From Cladorhizidae sp. MBARI D1340-BT2 (lineage: Eukaryota; Porifera; Demospongiae; Poecilosclerida; Cladorhizidae): a stretch of 64,000 nucleotides of DNA. Every line of letters starts with the position of its first letter. Within the stretch, counting starts at the first letter, position 1. The translations under genes and the position numbers were made by a program. Positions 37,165 to 49,458 of the stretch are shown here, piece after piece. Under the pieces are notes generated by a model, which did no database searches, was not told where the DNA came from, and saw only the letters and a list, made by a program, of their open reading frames with translations. Where the stretch lies: positions 1-64,000 of the forward strand of contig JAQNBH010000133.1 of NCBI GenBank assembly GCA_028752905.1. The letters run 5' to 3'.

Positions 37165-38381
37165 GGATTAGGCATGCATGTTTCAGACAGAACTAGGAGG
37201 ATTAGGCATGCATGTTTCAGACAGCCACTAGGAGGATTAGGCATGCATGTTTCAGAGAGCACTAGGAGGATTAGGCATGCATGTTTCAGAGAGCACTAGG
37301 AGGATTAGGCATGCATGTTTCAGAGAGCACTAGGAAGATTAGGCATGCATGTTTCAGAGAGCACTAGGAGGATTAGGCATGCATGTTTCAGAGAGCACTA
37401 GGAGGATTAGGCATGCACGTTTCAGGCAGAACTAGGAGGATTAGGCATGCATGTTTCAGACAGCCACTAGGAGGATTAGGCATGCATGTTTCAGAGAGCA
37501 CTAGGAGGATTAGGCATGCATGTTTCAGAGAGCACTAGGAGGATTAGGCATGCATGTTTCAGAGAGCACTAGGAGGATTAGGCATAGATGTTTCAGAGAG
37601 CACTAGGAGGATTAGGCATGCATGTTTCAGAGAGCACTAGGAGGATTAGGCATGCATGTTTCAGAGAGCACTAGGAGGATTAGGCATGCATGTTTCAGGA
37701 AGCACTAGGGGGATTAGGCATGCATGTTTCAGAGAGCACTAGGAGGATTAGGCATGCATGTTTCAGAGAGCACTAGGAGGATTAGGCATAGATGTTTCAG
37801 AGAGCACTAGGAGGATTAGGCATGCATGTTTCAGGCAGAACTAGGAGGATTAGGCATGCATGTTTCAGAGAGCATTAGGAGGATTAGGCATGCATGTTTC
37901 AGAGAGCACTAGGATTAGGCATGCATGTTTCAGGGGGATTAGGCATGCATGTTTCAGGCAGAACTAGGAGGATTAGGCATGCATGTTTCAGAGAGCACTA
38001 GGAGGATTAGGCATGCATGTTTCAGAGAGCACTAGGAGGATTAGGCATGCATGTTTCAGAGAGCACTAGGAGGATTAGGCATGCATGTTTCAGAGAGCAC
38101 TAGGAGGATTAGGCATGCATGTTTCAGAGAGCACTAGGAGGATTAGGCATGCATGTTTCAGAGAGCACTAGGAGGATTAGGCATGCATGTTTCAGAGAGC
38201 ACTAGGAGGATTAGGCATGCATGTTTCAGAGAGCACTAGGAGGATTAGGCATGCATGTTTCAGAGAGCACTAGGAGGATTAGGCATGCATGTTTCAGAGA
38301 GCACTAGGAGGATTAGGCATGCATGTTTCAGAGAGCACTAGGAGGATTAGGCATGCATGTTTCAGACAGCTCTATGAGGAT
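37146..38381. repeat. 34-bp minisatellite, about 36 copies
   Basis: The unit is GGCATGCATGTTTCAG followed by AGAGCACTAGGAGGATTA, 34 bp, with variants CAGGCAGAACT, CAGACAGCCACT and GCATAGATG. The first and last units share the variant CAGACAGCTCTATGAGGATT, which the interior units lack. Each unit contains overlapping palindromes GCATGC and ATGCAT. Confidence 0.95.
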
Positions 38382-39309
38382 TTTCACTAGAAGTTGAGAA
38401 TTTTAGACATATACATTACATGCATGTATATGTTCTATGATGCATGTTTCAGAGAGCACTATGAGGATTTACACTAGAAGTTAAGTAAATTTTAGATTTT
38501 TATAGGAACATATACATGCATGTAATTAAAGCGGGTGCACGTAATTATATGGGAACATTATAAAAAATATGCATGAAATAATTACATGGATATGTGACAT
38601 GGATATGTGAAAAGTGAAAATAAGGGAGTGAATGTAGTTATAGGCACAAATCTAATTATAGGTGTTATAAGACGTCATGAATGTAATTATAGAGACATGT
38701 AATTTAGAAAATGTAAGAAGAATACACGATTGCATCTATGAACTAGTAGTAAAGACATTATATGCATTATACTGAGTAGAGAGTAAATGTATGTATGTTA
38801 GGGGATCAGGTGTATATATATATAAAATAGACACATATAAGTAATTATTTAAGCAACATTCATATATGGCCTCACATGTATAAATATTGGGTATATATAC
38901 GCATGTGAAGCACAAAAGGTTTGTAAGTTAGAAAATTTTTAATCCATATATAATATATTTTATACATATATAAAGAACAAGTTCCTCTTAAATATAAAGG
39001 TTGTTCCTCTAAACATCCAGCACCTTTTTCATGACAGACCTCGAAGGCTGATGACAGCAGCCAGAGTGAGAGATACTTTACCGAATAGCCACATCAATGG
39101 AGTGCTTGCCTGGAGTAATTGTACCATGTCATTGTAAATTTGTGCTAAATTAAAACATAAATATGACATTCAGAATAACTCAATGTCCAGGGCTGTAACT
39201 TTGCCCTTTGCTACTCTGTGCGTAATAGTGGAGTGCTTGGTAAGCTCACATTTGGGTTAGGTCATAAAAGCTCCACCAGCATCAAATTTCAGCGAGATGT
39301 ATTATGTAA
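38382..39309. other. Unique AT-rich DNA after the 34-bp array
   Basis: A longer duplication extends the array edge. The block from GCATGTTTCAG through CACTAGAAGTTGAG to the TTTTAGA motif occurs at about 38356-38407 and again, diverged, at about 38443-38495. The rest is AT-rich with no recognised gene. Confidence 0.6.
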
Positions 39310-41090
39310 AGGGTCCTGTAATGTTTGTTCTCTACATTGATAGGTAAAGGGTCAAGTAAATGTTTGTTCTCTATACTGATAGGTAAAGGACCCAGTAAAT
39401 ATTTGTTCTCTACACTGATAGGTAAAGGGTCCAGTAAATGTTTGTTCTCTACACTGATAGGTAAAGGGTCCTGTAAATGTTTGTTCTCTATACTGATAGG
39501 TAAAGGACCCAGTAAATATTTGTTCTCTACGCTGATAGGTAAAGGGTCCAGTAAATGTTTGTTCTCTACACTGATAGGTAATGGGTCCTGTAAATATTTG
39601 TTCTCTACACTGATAGGTAAAGGGTCCTGTAAATGTTTGTTCTCTACGCTGATAGGTAAAGGGTCCAGTAAATGTTTGTTCTCTACACTGATAGGTAAAG
39701 GGTAAAGGGTCCTGTAAATGTTTGTTCTCTACACTGATAGGTAAAGGGTCCTGTAAATGTTTATTCTCTACACTGATAGGTAAAGGGTCCTGTAAATGTT
39801 TGTTCTCTACACTGATAGGTAAAGGGTCCTGTAAATGTTTGTTCTCTACACTGATAGGTAAAGGGTCCTGTAAATATTTGTTCTCTACACTGATAGGTAA
39901 ATGGTCCTGTAAATGTTTGTTCTATATATTGATAGGTAAAGGGTCCTGTAAATGTCTGTTCTCTACACTGATAGGTAAAGGGTTCTGTTAACGTTTGTTC
40001 TCTACACTGATAGGTAAAGGGTCCTGTAAATGTTTGTTCTCTACACTGATAGGTAAAGGGTCCAGTAAATGTTTGTTCTCTACACTGATAGGTAAAGGGT
40101 CCTGTAAATGTTTGTTCTCTATACTGATAGGTAAAGGACCCAGTAAATATTTGTTCTCTACGCTGATAGGTAAAGGGTCCAGTAAATGTTTGTTCTCTAC
40201 ACTGATAGGTAAAGGGTCCTGTAAATATTTGTTCTCTACACTGATAGGTAAAGGGTCCTGTAAATGTTTGTTCTCTACGCTGATAGGTAAAGGGTCCAGT
40301 AAATGTTTGTTCTCTACACTGATAGGTAAAGGGTCCTGTAAATGTTTGTTCTCTACACTGATAGGTAAAGGGTCCTGTAAATGTTTATTCTCTACACTGA
40401 TAGGTAAAGGGTCCTGTAAATGTTTGTTCTCTACACTGATAGGTAAAGGGTCCTGTAAATGTTTGTTCTCTACACTGATAGGTAAAGGGTCCTGTAAATG
40501 TTTGTTCTCTACACTGATAGGTAAAGGGTTATGTTAACGTTTGTTCTCTACACTGATAGGTAAAGGGTCCTGTAAATGTTTGTTCTATAATATATTGATA
40601 GGTAAAGGGTCCTTTAAATGTTTGTTCTCTACATTGATAGGTAAAGGGTCCTGTAAATGTTTGTTCTCTACACTGATAGGTAAAGGGTTATGTTAACGTT
40701 TGTTCTCTACACTGATAGGTAAAGGGTCCTGTAAATGTTTGTTCTATATATTGATAGGTTCTATATATTGATAGGTAAAGGGTCCTGTAAATGTTTGTTC
40801 TATATATCGATAGGTAAAGGGTCCTGTAAATGTTTGTTCTCTACACTGATAGGTAAAGGGCCCTGTAAATGTTTGTTCTCTACACCGATAGGTAAAGGGT
40901 CCTGTAAATGTTTGTTCTCTACACTGATAGGTAAAGGGTCCTGTAAATGTTTGTTCTCTACACTGATAGGTAAAGGGACCTGAAAATGTGTCCCCGTCTA
41001 CATTGATAGGTAAAGGGTTAAAGTTTATTCTCTATATTGATAGGTGAAGGGTCCGGTATATGTTGGTTCTCTACATAGATAGTATATCTG
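39310..41090. repeat. 39-bp minisatellite, about 45 copies
   Basis: The unit is GTTTGTTCTCTACACTG followed by ATAGGTAAAGGGTCCTG and TAAAT, 39 bp (13 codons), so frames such as CLFSTLIGKGSCK stay open by chance. Variants include AAGGACCCAG and TATATATTG. Each unit holds ATAG-GTAAAG, which resembles a 5' splice site. The array grows more irregular towards its right end. Confidence 0.95.
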
Positions 41091-41528
41091 TTCATATATT
41101 TACATACAATATATCATATATACATCTTGGGGCAGGGTTCATACCGTGTGGTTCATACTGTGTAGAAGCTGTTGCTGCTTTAGTAAATCCTGAGTACAGT
41201 CATGTTATGTAGTGTATTCTGTCATGTGGGAAGGGGTATGTGCGGGGGGGGGGGGGGGAATTGATAGATAGATAGACACACAATACATAGTTCCTTGAAG
41301 ATAAATGCCCTTGTCTCTAATGCTGCTTGGAGAAGAATGAGGTGCACTGGAAGTGTTACTGGAGCTACTGTATAAACAACCTAGATCGTTTATACTGCCA
41401 AGAACCTTCCCAAGTCAGTTTTAGCAGATACATAAGTTTTGTAATAATATGGTTTTTTGGAAACCAATATTTATATTTAAAACAATACATATAGGGTAAA
41501 GGGTCACCACAATGTAATGCCCTTGCAG
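41091..41528. other. Unique DNA with a run of 15 G
   Basis: A homopolymer of 15 G lies at 41244-41258, followed by a short GATAGATAGATAG run. Otherwise it is AT-rich with no recognised gene. It ends in GCCCTTGCAG, a possible splice acceptor for the candidate exon that follows. Confidence 0.6.
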
Positions 41529-41601
41529 ATTCCCAACTGGTGTGAGATCCTCTCACTACCTTGCGCTGGCAGGTTGTACTATGGAAGTTTTGCCTGTGAA
41601 G
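41529..41601 (+). other. Candidate exon at the left edge of the 69-bp array
   Basis: A 73-base stretch is bounded by CCCTTGCAG and GTGAAG-GTAAGG, both good splice-site matches. One frame reads IPNWCEILSLPCAGRLYYG then SFACE, and another also lacks stops. I recognise no protein family. Its donor region is the same sequence that repeats through the 69-bp array, so the array may have grown from this exon's 5' splice site. Confidence 0.3.
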
Positions 41602-43523
41602 GTAAGGCTATGAGAGGAGGTTTCTAACAGCTTCCCCTGAAGATGGGCTGGACACTAAGAGTAAGTGAAGGTAAGGCTATGAGAGGAGGTTTCTAACAGC
41701 TTCCCCTGAAGATGGGCTGAACACTAAGAGTAAGTGAAGGTAAGGCTATGAGAGTAGGTTTCTAGCAGCTTCCCCTGAAGATGGGCTGAACACTAAGAGT
41801 AAGTGAAGGTAAGGCTATGAGAGGAGGTTTCTAACAGCTTCCCCTGAAGATTGGCTGAACACTAAGAGTAAGTGAAGGTAAGGCTATGAGAGGAGGTTTC
41901 TAACAGCTTCCCCTGAAGATGGGCTGAACACTAAGAGTAAGTGACGGTAAGGCTATGAGAGGAGGTTTCTAGCAGCTTCCCCTGAAGGTGGGCTGAACAC
42001 TAAGAGTAAGTGAAGGTAAGGCTATGAGAGGAGGTTTCTAACAGCTTCCCCTGAAGATGGGCTGAACACTAAGAGTGAGTGAAGGTAAGGCTATGAGAGG
42101 AGGTTTCTAATAGCTTCCCCTGAAGATGGGCTGAACACTAAGAGTAAGTGAAGGTAAGGCTATGAGAGGAGGTTTTTAATAGCTTCCCCTGAAGATGGGC
42201 TGAACACTAAGAGTAAGTGAAGGTAAGGCTATGAGAGGAGGTTTCTAATAGCTTTCCTTGAAGATGGGCTGAACACTAAGAGTAAGTGAAGGTAAGGCTA
42301 TGAGAGGAGGTTTCTAATAGCTTCTCTTGAAGATGGGCTGAACACTAAGAGTAAGTGAAGGTAAGGCTATGAGAGGAGGTTTCTAATAGCTTCCCCTGAA
42401 GATGGGCTGAACACTAAGAGTAAGTGAAGGTAAGGCTATGAGAGGAGGTTTCTAATAGCTTCCCTTGAAGATGGGCTGAACACTAAGAGTAAGTGAAGGT
42501 AAGGCTATGAGAGGAGGTTTCTAACAGCTTCCCCTGAAGATGGGCTGAACACTAAGAGTAATATAAGGTAAGGCTATGAGAGGAGGTTTCTAACAGCTTC
42601 CCCTGAAGATGGGCTGAACACTAAGAGTAAGTGAAGGTAAGGCTATGAGAGGAGGTTTCTAATAGCTTCCCTTGAAGATGGGCTGAACAGTAAGAGTAAG
42701 TGAAGGTAAGGCTATGAGAGGAGGTTTCTAATAGCTTCCATTGAGGATGGGCTGAACACTAAGAGTAAGTGAAGGTAAGGCTATGAGAGGAGGTTTCTAA
42801 CAGCTTCTTCTGAAGATGGGCTGAACACTAAGAGTAAGTGAAGGTAAGGCTATGAGAGGAGGTTTCTAACAGCTTCCCTTGAAGATGGGCTGAACACTAA
42901 GAGTAAGTGAAGGTAAGGCTATGAGAGGAGGTTTCTAATAGCTTCCCTTGAAGATGGGCTGAACACTAAGAGTAAGTGAAGGTAAGGCTATGAGAGGAGG
43001 TTTCTAATAGCTTCCATTGAAGATGGGCTGAACACTAAGAGTAAGCGAAGGTAAGGCTATGAGAGGAGGTTTCTAATAGCTTCCCTTGAAGATGGGCTGA
43101 ACAGTAAGAGTAAGTGAAGGTAAGGCTATGAGAGGAGGTTTCTAATAGCTTCCCTTGAAGATGGGCTGAACACTAAGAGTAAGTGAAGGTAAGGCTATGA
43201 GAGGAGGTTTCTAATAGCTTCCCTTGAAGATGGGCTGAACACTAAGAGTAAGTGAAGGTAAGGCTATGAGAGGAGGTTTCTAATAGCTTCCATTGAAGAT
43301 GGGCTGAACACTAAGAGTAAGCGAAGGTAAGGCTATGAGAGGAGGTTTCTAATAGCTTCCCTTGAAGATGGGCTGAACACTAAGAGTAAGTGAAGGTAAG
43401 GCTATGAGAGGAGGTTTCTAACAGCTTCCCCTGAAGATGGGCTGAACACTAAGAGTAAGTAAGTGAAGGTAAGGCTATGAGAGGAGGTTTCTAACAGCTT
43501 CCCCTGAAGATGGGCTGAACACT
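41590..43523. repeat. 69-bp minisatellite, about 28 copies
   Basis: The unit contains AAGGCTATGAGAGGAGG, TTTCTAACAGCTTCCCCTG and AAGATGGGCTGAACAC, then TAAGAGTAAGTGAAGGT, 69 bp. Variants are CTAATAG for CTAACAG and CCCTTGA for CCCCTGA. Every unit carries GTGAAG-GTAAGG, a strong 5' splice-site match. The array ends GGGCTGAACAC, joined directly to TATTAGCAGG of the 30-bp CACGTG array. Confidence 0.95.
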
Positions 43524-46123
43524 ATTAGCAGGTGTGCTCCACGTGGGGTCACTATTAGTAGGTGTGCTCCACGTGGGGACACTATTAGTAGGTGTGCTCC
43601 ACGTGGGGACACTATTAGTAGGTGTGCTCCACGTGGGGTCACTATTAGCAGGTGTGCTCCACGTGGGGACACTATTAGTAGGTGTGCTCCACGTGGGGTC
43701 ACTATTAGCAGGTGTGCTCCACGTGGGGACACTATTAGCAGGTGTGCTCCACGTGGGGACACTATTAGCAGGTGTGCTCAACGTGGGGACACTATTAGCA
43801 GGTGTGCTCCATGTGGGGACACTATTAGTAGGTGTGCTCCACGTGGGGTCACTATTAGCAGGTGTGCTCCACGTGGGGACACACTATTAGCAGGTGTGCT
43901 CCACGTGGGGACACATTAGTAGGTGTGCTCCACGTGGGGACACTATTAGTAGGTGTGCTCCACGTGGGGTCACTATTAGCAGGTGTGCTCCACGTGGGGA
44001 CACTATTAGCAGGTGTGCTCCACGTGGGGTCCCTATTAGCAGGTGTGCTCCACGTGGGGACACACTATTAGCAGGTGTGCTCCACGTGGGGACACTATTA
44101 GTAGGTGTGCTCCACGTGGGGTCACTATTAGCAGGTGTGCTCCACGTGGGGTCACTATTAGCAGGTGTGCTCCACGTGGGGACACTATTAGTAGGTGTGC
44201 TCCACGTGGGGACACTATTAGCAGGTGTGCTCCACGTGGGGTCACTATTAGCAGGTGTGCTCCACGTGGGGACACTATTAGCAGGTGTGCTCCACGTGGG
44301 GACACTATTAGTAGGTGTGCTCCACGTGGGGTCACTATTAGTAGGTGTGCTCCACGTGGGGACACTATTAGCAGGTGTGCCCCACGTGGGGACAATATTA
44401 GCAGGTGTGCTCCACGTGGGGACACTATTAGTAGGTGTGCTCCACGTGGGGACACTATTAGCAGGTGTGCTCCACGTGGGGACACTATTAGCAGGTGTGC
44501 TCCACGTGGGGACACTATTAGTAGGTGTGCTCCACGTGGGGACACTATTAGCAGATGTGCTCCACGTGGGGACACTATTAGTAGGTGTGCTCCACGTGGG
44601 GACACTATTAGCAGGTGTGCTCCACGTGGGGACACTATTAGCAGGTGTGCTCCACGTGGGGACACTATTAGTAGGTGTGCTCCACGTGGGGTCACTATTA
44701 GTAGGTGTGCTCCACGTGGGGTCACTATTAGCAGGTGTGCTCCACGTGGGGTCACTATTAGCAGGTGTGCTCCACGTGGGGACACTATTAGCAGGTGTGC
44801 TCCACGTGGGGACACTATTAGTAGGTGTGCTCCACGTGGGGTCACTATTAGCAGGTGTGCTCCACGTGGGGACACTATTAGCAGGTGTGCTCCACATGGG
44901 GACACTATTAGTAGGTGTGCTCCACGTGGGGACACTATTAGTAGGTGTGCTCCACGTGGGGACACTATTAGCAGGTGTGCTCCACGTGGGGTCACTATTA
45001 GCAGGTGCGCTCCACGTGGGGACACTATTAGTAGGTGTGCTCCACGTGGGGTCACTATTAGTAGGTGTGCTCCACGTGGGGACACTATTAGCAGGTGTGC
45101 TCCACGTGGGGACACTATTAGCAGGTGTGCTCCACGTGGGGTCACTATTAGCAGGTGTGCTCCACGTGGGGACACTATTAGCAGGTGTGCTCCACGTGGG
45201 GACACTATTAGCAGGTGTGCTCCACGTGGGGACACTATTAGCAGGTGTGCTCCACGTGGGGACACTATTAGCAGGTGTGCTCCACGTGGGGTCACTATTA
45301 GCAGGTGTGCTCCACGTGGGGACACTATTAGTAGGTGTGCTCCACGTGGGGACACTATTAGCAGGTGAGCTCCACGTGGGGTCACTATTAGTAGGTGTGC
45401 TCCACGTGGGGTCACTATTAGCAGGTGTGCTCCACGTGGGGACACTATTAGCAGGTGTGCTCCACGTGGGGTCACTATTAGCAGGTGTGCTCCACGTGGG
45501 GACACTATTAGCAGGTGTGCTCCACGTGGGGACACTATTAGCAGGTGTGCTCCACGTGGGGTCACTATTAGCAGGTGTGCTCCACGTGGGGACACTATTA
45601 GTAGGTGTGCTCCACGTGGGGACACTATTAGCAGGTGTGCTCCACGTGGGGACACTATTAGCAGGTGTGCTCCACGTGGGGACACTATTAGTAGGTGTGC
45701 TCCACGTGGGGACACTATTAGCAGGTGTGCTCCACGTGGGGACACTATTAGTAGGTGTGCTCCACGTGGGGACACTATTAGCAGGTGTGCTCCACGTGGG
45801 GTCACTATTAGCAGGTGTGCTCCACGTGGGGTCACTATTAGTAGGTGTGCTCCACGTGGGGACACTATTAGCAGGTGTGCTCCAAGGGGGTCACTATTAG
45901 CAGGTGTGCTCCACGTGGGGTCACTATTAGCAGGTGTGCTCCACGTGGGGACACTATTAGCAGGTGTGCTCCACGTGGGGACTCTATTAGCAGGTGTGCT
46001 CCACGTGGGGTCACTATTAGCAGGTGTGCTCCACGTGGGGACACTATTAGCAGGTGTGCTCCACGTGGGGACACTATTAGTAGGTGTGCTCCACGTGGGG
46101 ACACTATTAGCAGGTGTGCTCCA
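43520..46123. repeat. 30-bp CACGTG minisatellite, block 4 (about 87 copies), duplicate copy 2
   Basis: It has the same unit as blocks 1-3. Two sites vary independently from unit to unit (GCAGG or GTAGG, and GGGGAC or GGGGTC), giving a readable variant code. Two units have an extra AC (near 43880 and 44060), one has a 2-base loss (near 43914), and one reads CCAAGGGGGTC (near 45882). It decays to CCATATGTGATACTAC exactly as block 3 does. Long frames on both strands are repeat artefacts. Confidence 0.96.
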
Positions 46124-46183
46124 TATGTGATACTACAAGAATTAGGTGTTCCAACTCCCTCCAAACCACACCCCTCTCCTCAC

Positions 46184-46456
46184 CTGCGCTGCTAGTTTGT
46201 CCCTTGAAGTAGCCAGCGCTTCTCTCCGCTCCAGTTCTTGAAGCCACACACCCAGCATGGTGGCCTGCTTGTGCTGGAACTGTATGATCAAGTCGTAGAT
46301 AGCTCGGAGCTGAGTCAGCAGGGTCTGGGAGGTATCGTCTAACAGACACTGGCGGGTCACATGATCCAGGAAGTGGTCATGCGCCTGTATCACCTGGTCC
46401 AAATCCATTGCCCCCTCAACTTTAGCGGGCAGCCCCGCCCAGCTGCACTCCAGCAC
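46184..46456 (-). pseudogene. TUBGCP3: GCP3-like exon (LECSW exon), duplicate copy 2
   Basis: The same 273-bp, phase 0 exon as 15790-16062, with identical splice sites and only a few base differences. One gives KQATMLGVW where copy 1 has KQATLLGVW. It encodes the conserved GCP-domain stretch VLECSW through AHDHFLDHVTRQCLLDD to the KLAAQ donor. In the complete gene it would follow the QLQYYINFE exon, which is preserved, damaged, at 48336-51017. Its downstream intron holds block 4 of the CACGTG array, and no later GCP3 exon is found. Confidence 0.85.
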
Positions 46457-46496
46457 CTAATGAGAAGTTACTGTCAGCTGGAGCTGCTAATTAACA

Positions 46497-46555
46497 TGCA
46501 CACACACACACACACGTACATGTATATGTGTACAGTATATATGTGTGTATAGCAC
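46497..46555. repeat. (CA)n and TATGTG simple repeat, copy 2
   Basis: It corresponds to 16080-16155, with AGTATATATGTG where copy 1 has AGTATGTATGTG. Confidence 0.85.
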
Positions 46556-46661
46556 AAACTTGTTGAAGCCTCGCAATCTTTAGCTTCAACTGTCTCTAGT
46601 TGTTCGTAATATTCTTAGTATGTTTTTGTTGCTTATTTGTAGGGCCTATCCACAACCTTCA

Positions 46662-47685
46662 GAAGAGCAGGGCCACAGCCTATGAAGTTCTAGTAGTGCA
46701 GGGCTACTGCCTATGAAGTTCTAGTAGTGCAGGGCTACTGCCTATGAAGTTCTAGTAGTGCAGGGCTACTGCCTATGAAGTTCTAGTAGTGCAGGGCCAC
46801 TGCCTATGAAGTTCTAGTAGTGCAGGGCCACTGCCTATGAAGTTCTAGTAGTGCAGGGCCACAGCCTATGAAGTTCTAGTAGTGCAGGGCCACAGCCTAT
46901 GAAGTTCTAGTAGTGCAGGGCTACTGCCTATGAAGTTCTAGTAGTGCAGGGCTACTGCCTATGAAGTTCTAGTAGTGCAGGGCCACAGCCTATGAAGTTC
47001 TAGTAGTGCAGGGCCACTGCCTATGAAGTTCTAGTAGTGCAGGGCTACTGCCTATGAAGTTCTAGTAGTGCAGGGCTACTGCCTATGAAGTTCTAGTAGT
47101 GCAGGGCTACTGCCTATGAAGTTCTAGTAGTGCAGGGCTACTGCCTATGAAGTTCTAGTAGTGCAGGGCTACTGCCTATGAAGTTCTAGTAGTGCAGGGC
47201 TACTGCCTATGAAGTTCTAGTAGTGCAGGGCTACTGCCTATGAAGTTCTAGTAGTGCAGGGCCACTGCCTATGAAGTTCTAGTAGTGCAGGGCTACAGCC
47301 TATGAAGTTCTAGTAGTGCAGGGCTACTGCCTATGAAGTTCTAGTAGTGCAGGGCTACAGCCTATGAAGTTCTAGTAGTGCAGGGCCACTGCCTATGAAG
47401 TTCTAGTAGTGCAGGGCCACTGTCTATGAAGTTCTAGCAGTGCAGGGCCACTGCCTATGAAGTTCTAGTAGTGCAGGGCCACAGCCTATGAAGTTCTAGT
47501 AGTGCAGGGCCACTGCCTATGAAGTTCTAGTAGTGCAGGGCCACTGCCTATGAAGTTCTAGTAGTGCAGGGCTACTGCCTATGAAGTTCTAGCAGTGCAA
47601 GGCTACTGCCTATGAAGTTCTAGTAGTGCAGGGCCAAGGCCTATGAAGTTCTAGCAGTGCATGGCCATGGCCTAGGCTTCTAGTC
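46662..47685. repeat. 31-bp intronic minisatellite, about 33 copies, copy 2
   Basis: The same unit and the same edges as 16268-18690, but less than half the length and with the CTACTG variant much more frequent. This shows that gains or losses of units occurred after the duplication. Confidence 0.96.
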
Positions 47686-48335
47686 TGTGAAGGCCGCCAA
47701 CAGCGAGCCTGTTGCAAGAATTGTGCTCATCAGTGCTAGAGTAAAAGAAATTTTTTCGCCATGTGGGATGTCCAAATAGTTCCGTAGAGAACCTGTTTCA
47801 GAGGAAAAAGTCAAACGCTTGAATGGCCACCGCTAGTTCCTTCTACATAGTTCCCCTCCAGACACTTGCCTAGAGAGACCCAGAGAACCTTCTTGCTCGG
47901 TCTAGTGCAAGAATGAGTGCATTCTGTGACTAGCGGTGAGATTTGGTTCCAATCTCTCAGACTCAAAGAATTATGCAAAAAGTAATTTTTCCTGGATTAT
48001 TTAGCAATAGTGTTTAGTATGCACCTATTCTCAGGTAGTCATTAGCAGTGTGGCACTGACAACTAGCTCACCACATGCACACAACACACACTCACACACA
48101 TGTTCATGTATAATGCATGTGTCACACGTCAGCCACACATGCACACCCTCCACATCACGCACCTGCACCACTAATAGTGCCATCAAAACAGGCACTGCAA
48201 TTCTCCTTAACCTGTTCCAAGCAAGCACAACTGTGTAGGATCCCCGACGGGTGAGATGGTACCAACAGCAAGCAAATGGGAACGAATGGCCCACCCACCC
48301 AGCGCTACCATATTGTAGCATGCACGAGTGCTCAC
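47686..48335. other. Unique intronic DNA, copy 2
   Basis: Nearly identical to 18691-19226 up to about 48227, then sequence absent from copy 1 up to the interrupted exon. No coding feature is recognised. Confidence 0.7.
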
Positions 48336-48563
48336 CTCAAAGTTGATGTATTATTGAAGTTGTGAGATGAAGTGTATCATGCAGGAGAGCAGCAGCTGCT
48401 CTGGTGTACAGTAGACGCCATAAAAAACTTGGCGTTGCGTTTAAACCGAGCGTTGGTTCAGCATGCGATTTCCTACTGGCTAAAAAGAACGCACGAAACG
48501 TTCAGACGCTAAACATTTTAAGCTCTACCGTTTAGATGCACGGAACGTCTATTTTTTTTTTAG

Positions 48564-49458
48564 CCGGTGTCGTGCCAAATCCTTCCCTAGCCAAATTTGT
48601 CCTCTTTTACTTACTGCGCATGCGCAAATGCGGATTTTCTCCTGCCGTTAGTTTGACAGCGTGCTTGCCAAATTTATCCTCCTGGATTTCTCCTAGCGTG
48701 CGTTACTCAACATGTTGATTGCTCCTAGCTATATATCTAGCTACCTGTGTATCAATTTTTTGACAGTGTTGATTGCTTAGCTATCCGTGTATCAACTTTT
48801 GGCTGCAATTGCAGATGGAGCGAACAGAGAAACTGTGGAGTACATTTAAGGAAGGTGGAGCATTACATCAAGCATGGCACCTATAGTAGTGAATATTCTC
48901 CTTTTACACCCACCCATCAAGGGTGCAGACAGAGGCCCTCCTTCAATCATCCAATCGTTATACTTCTCGCTTATGCAGTTATGCAGGACACACATGCAAT
49001 TTTGGTCTAGAAGGCCCCAGAATTGATATCTGAGAGTGTAAAATTTCCTGGGGGAGCATACCACCAGATCCCCCTAGATATACATAAAAGAATTGCTAAT
49101 ATCATTAGCTACTAATTTTAGTTTAGATACCCAATGGTAAGGAGTAAGGAGTAGGTTCTATAACAATTCCATCGAATTCATCTTATACTCTGACAAAGTT
49201 TATTAAAAATGTTTTTTGGAAATATCTAAATTTGTACATTGTAGATTTACCCTGCAGAAATATGCTGGAATTGAAATAATGCTCAATAAATCATTAAGTG
49301 CAAAGGGGAAATATGACATGGGGAAGAATTTAGCAGGCGGGAAGAATTTAGCTTGAGAATTTGCCATAATTATTATTATTCCCGAATCCGTGTTGACGCA
49401 TGCGCTGTAGGTCAAAGACGACAAATTTGGCAACGGGAAGAATTTGACATGACACTGG
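48564..49458. mobile_element. Nested inverted-repeat element of about 895 bp
   Basis: The left arm 48564-48625 starts CCGGTGTCGTGCCAAATCC and ends TGCGCATGCGC. The right arm 49396-49458, reverse complemented, starts CCAGTGTCATGTCAAATTC and ends GCGCATGCGT. Over about 62 bp the arms match at most positions. No clear target duplication or transposase is seen. It is probably an old MITE-like insertion inside the TA-flanked element. Confidence 0.6.

Noticed and set aside
39325..40983. 13-residue repeat protein (CLFSTLIGKGSCK)
   Set aside because: A 39-bp unit artefact with frame breaks near 39700, 39990 and 40540 and no start context or flanking domains.
43894..45900. Collagen- or silk-like repeat protein encoded by the CACGTG array
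   Set aside because: Several frames on both strands are open at the same time and there is no codon-level conservation. Substitutions fall at the same two nucleotide sites regardless of frame.
22603..48356. Alternative genetic code (TAG or TAA read as amino acids)
   Set aside because: The two in-frame stops replace different residues (Glu and Tyr), and the transposase and retroelement frames use TGA and TAA as normal ends.
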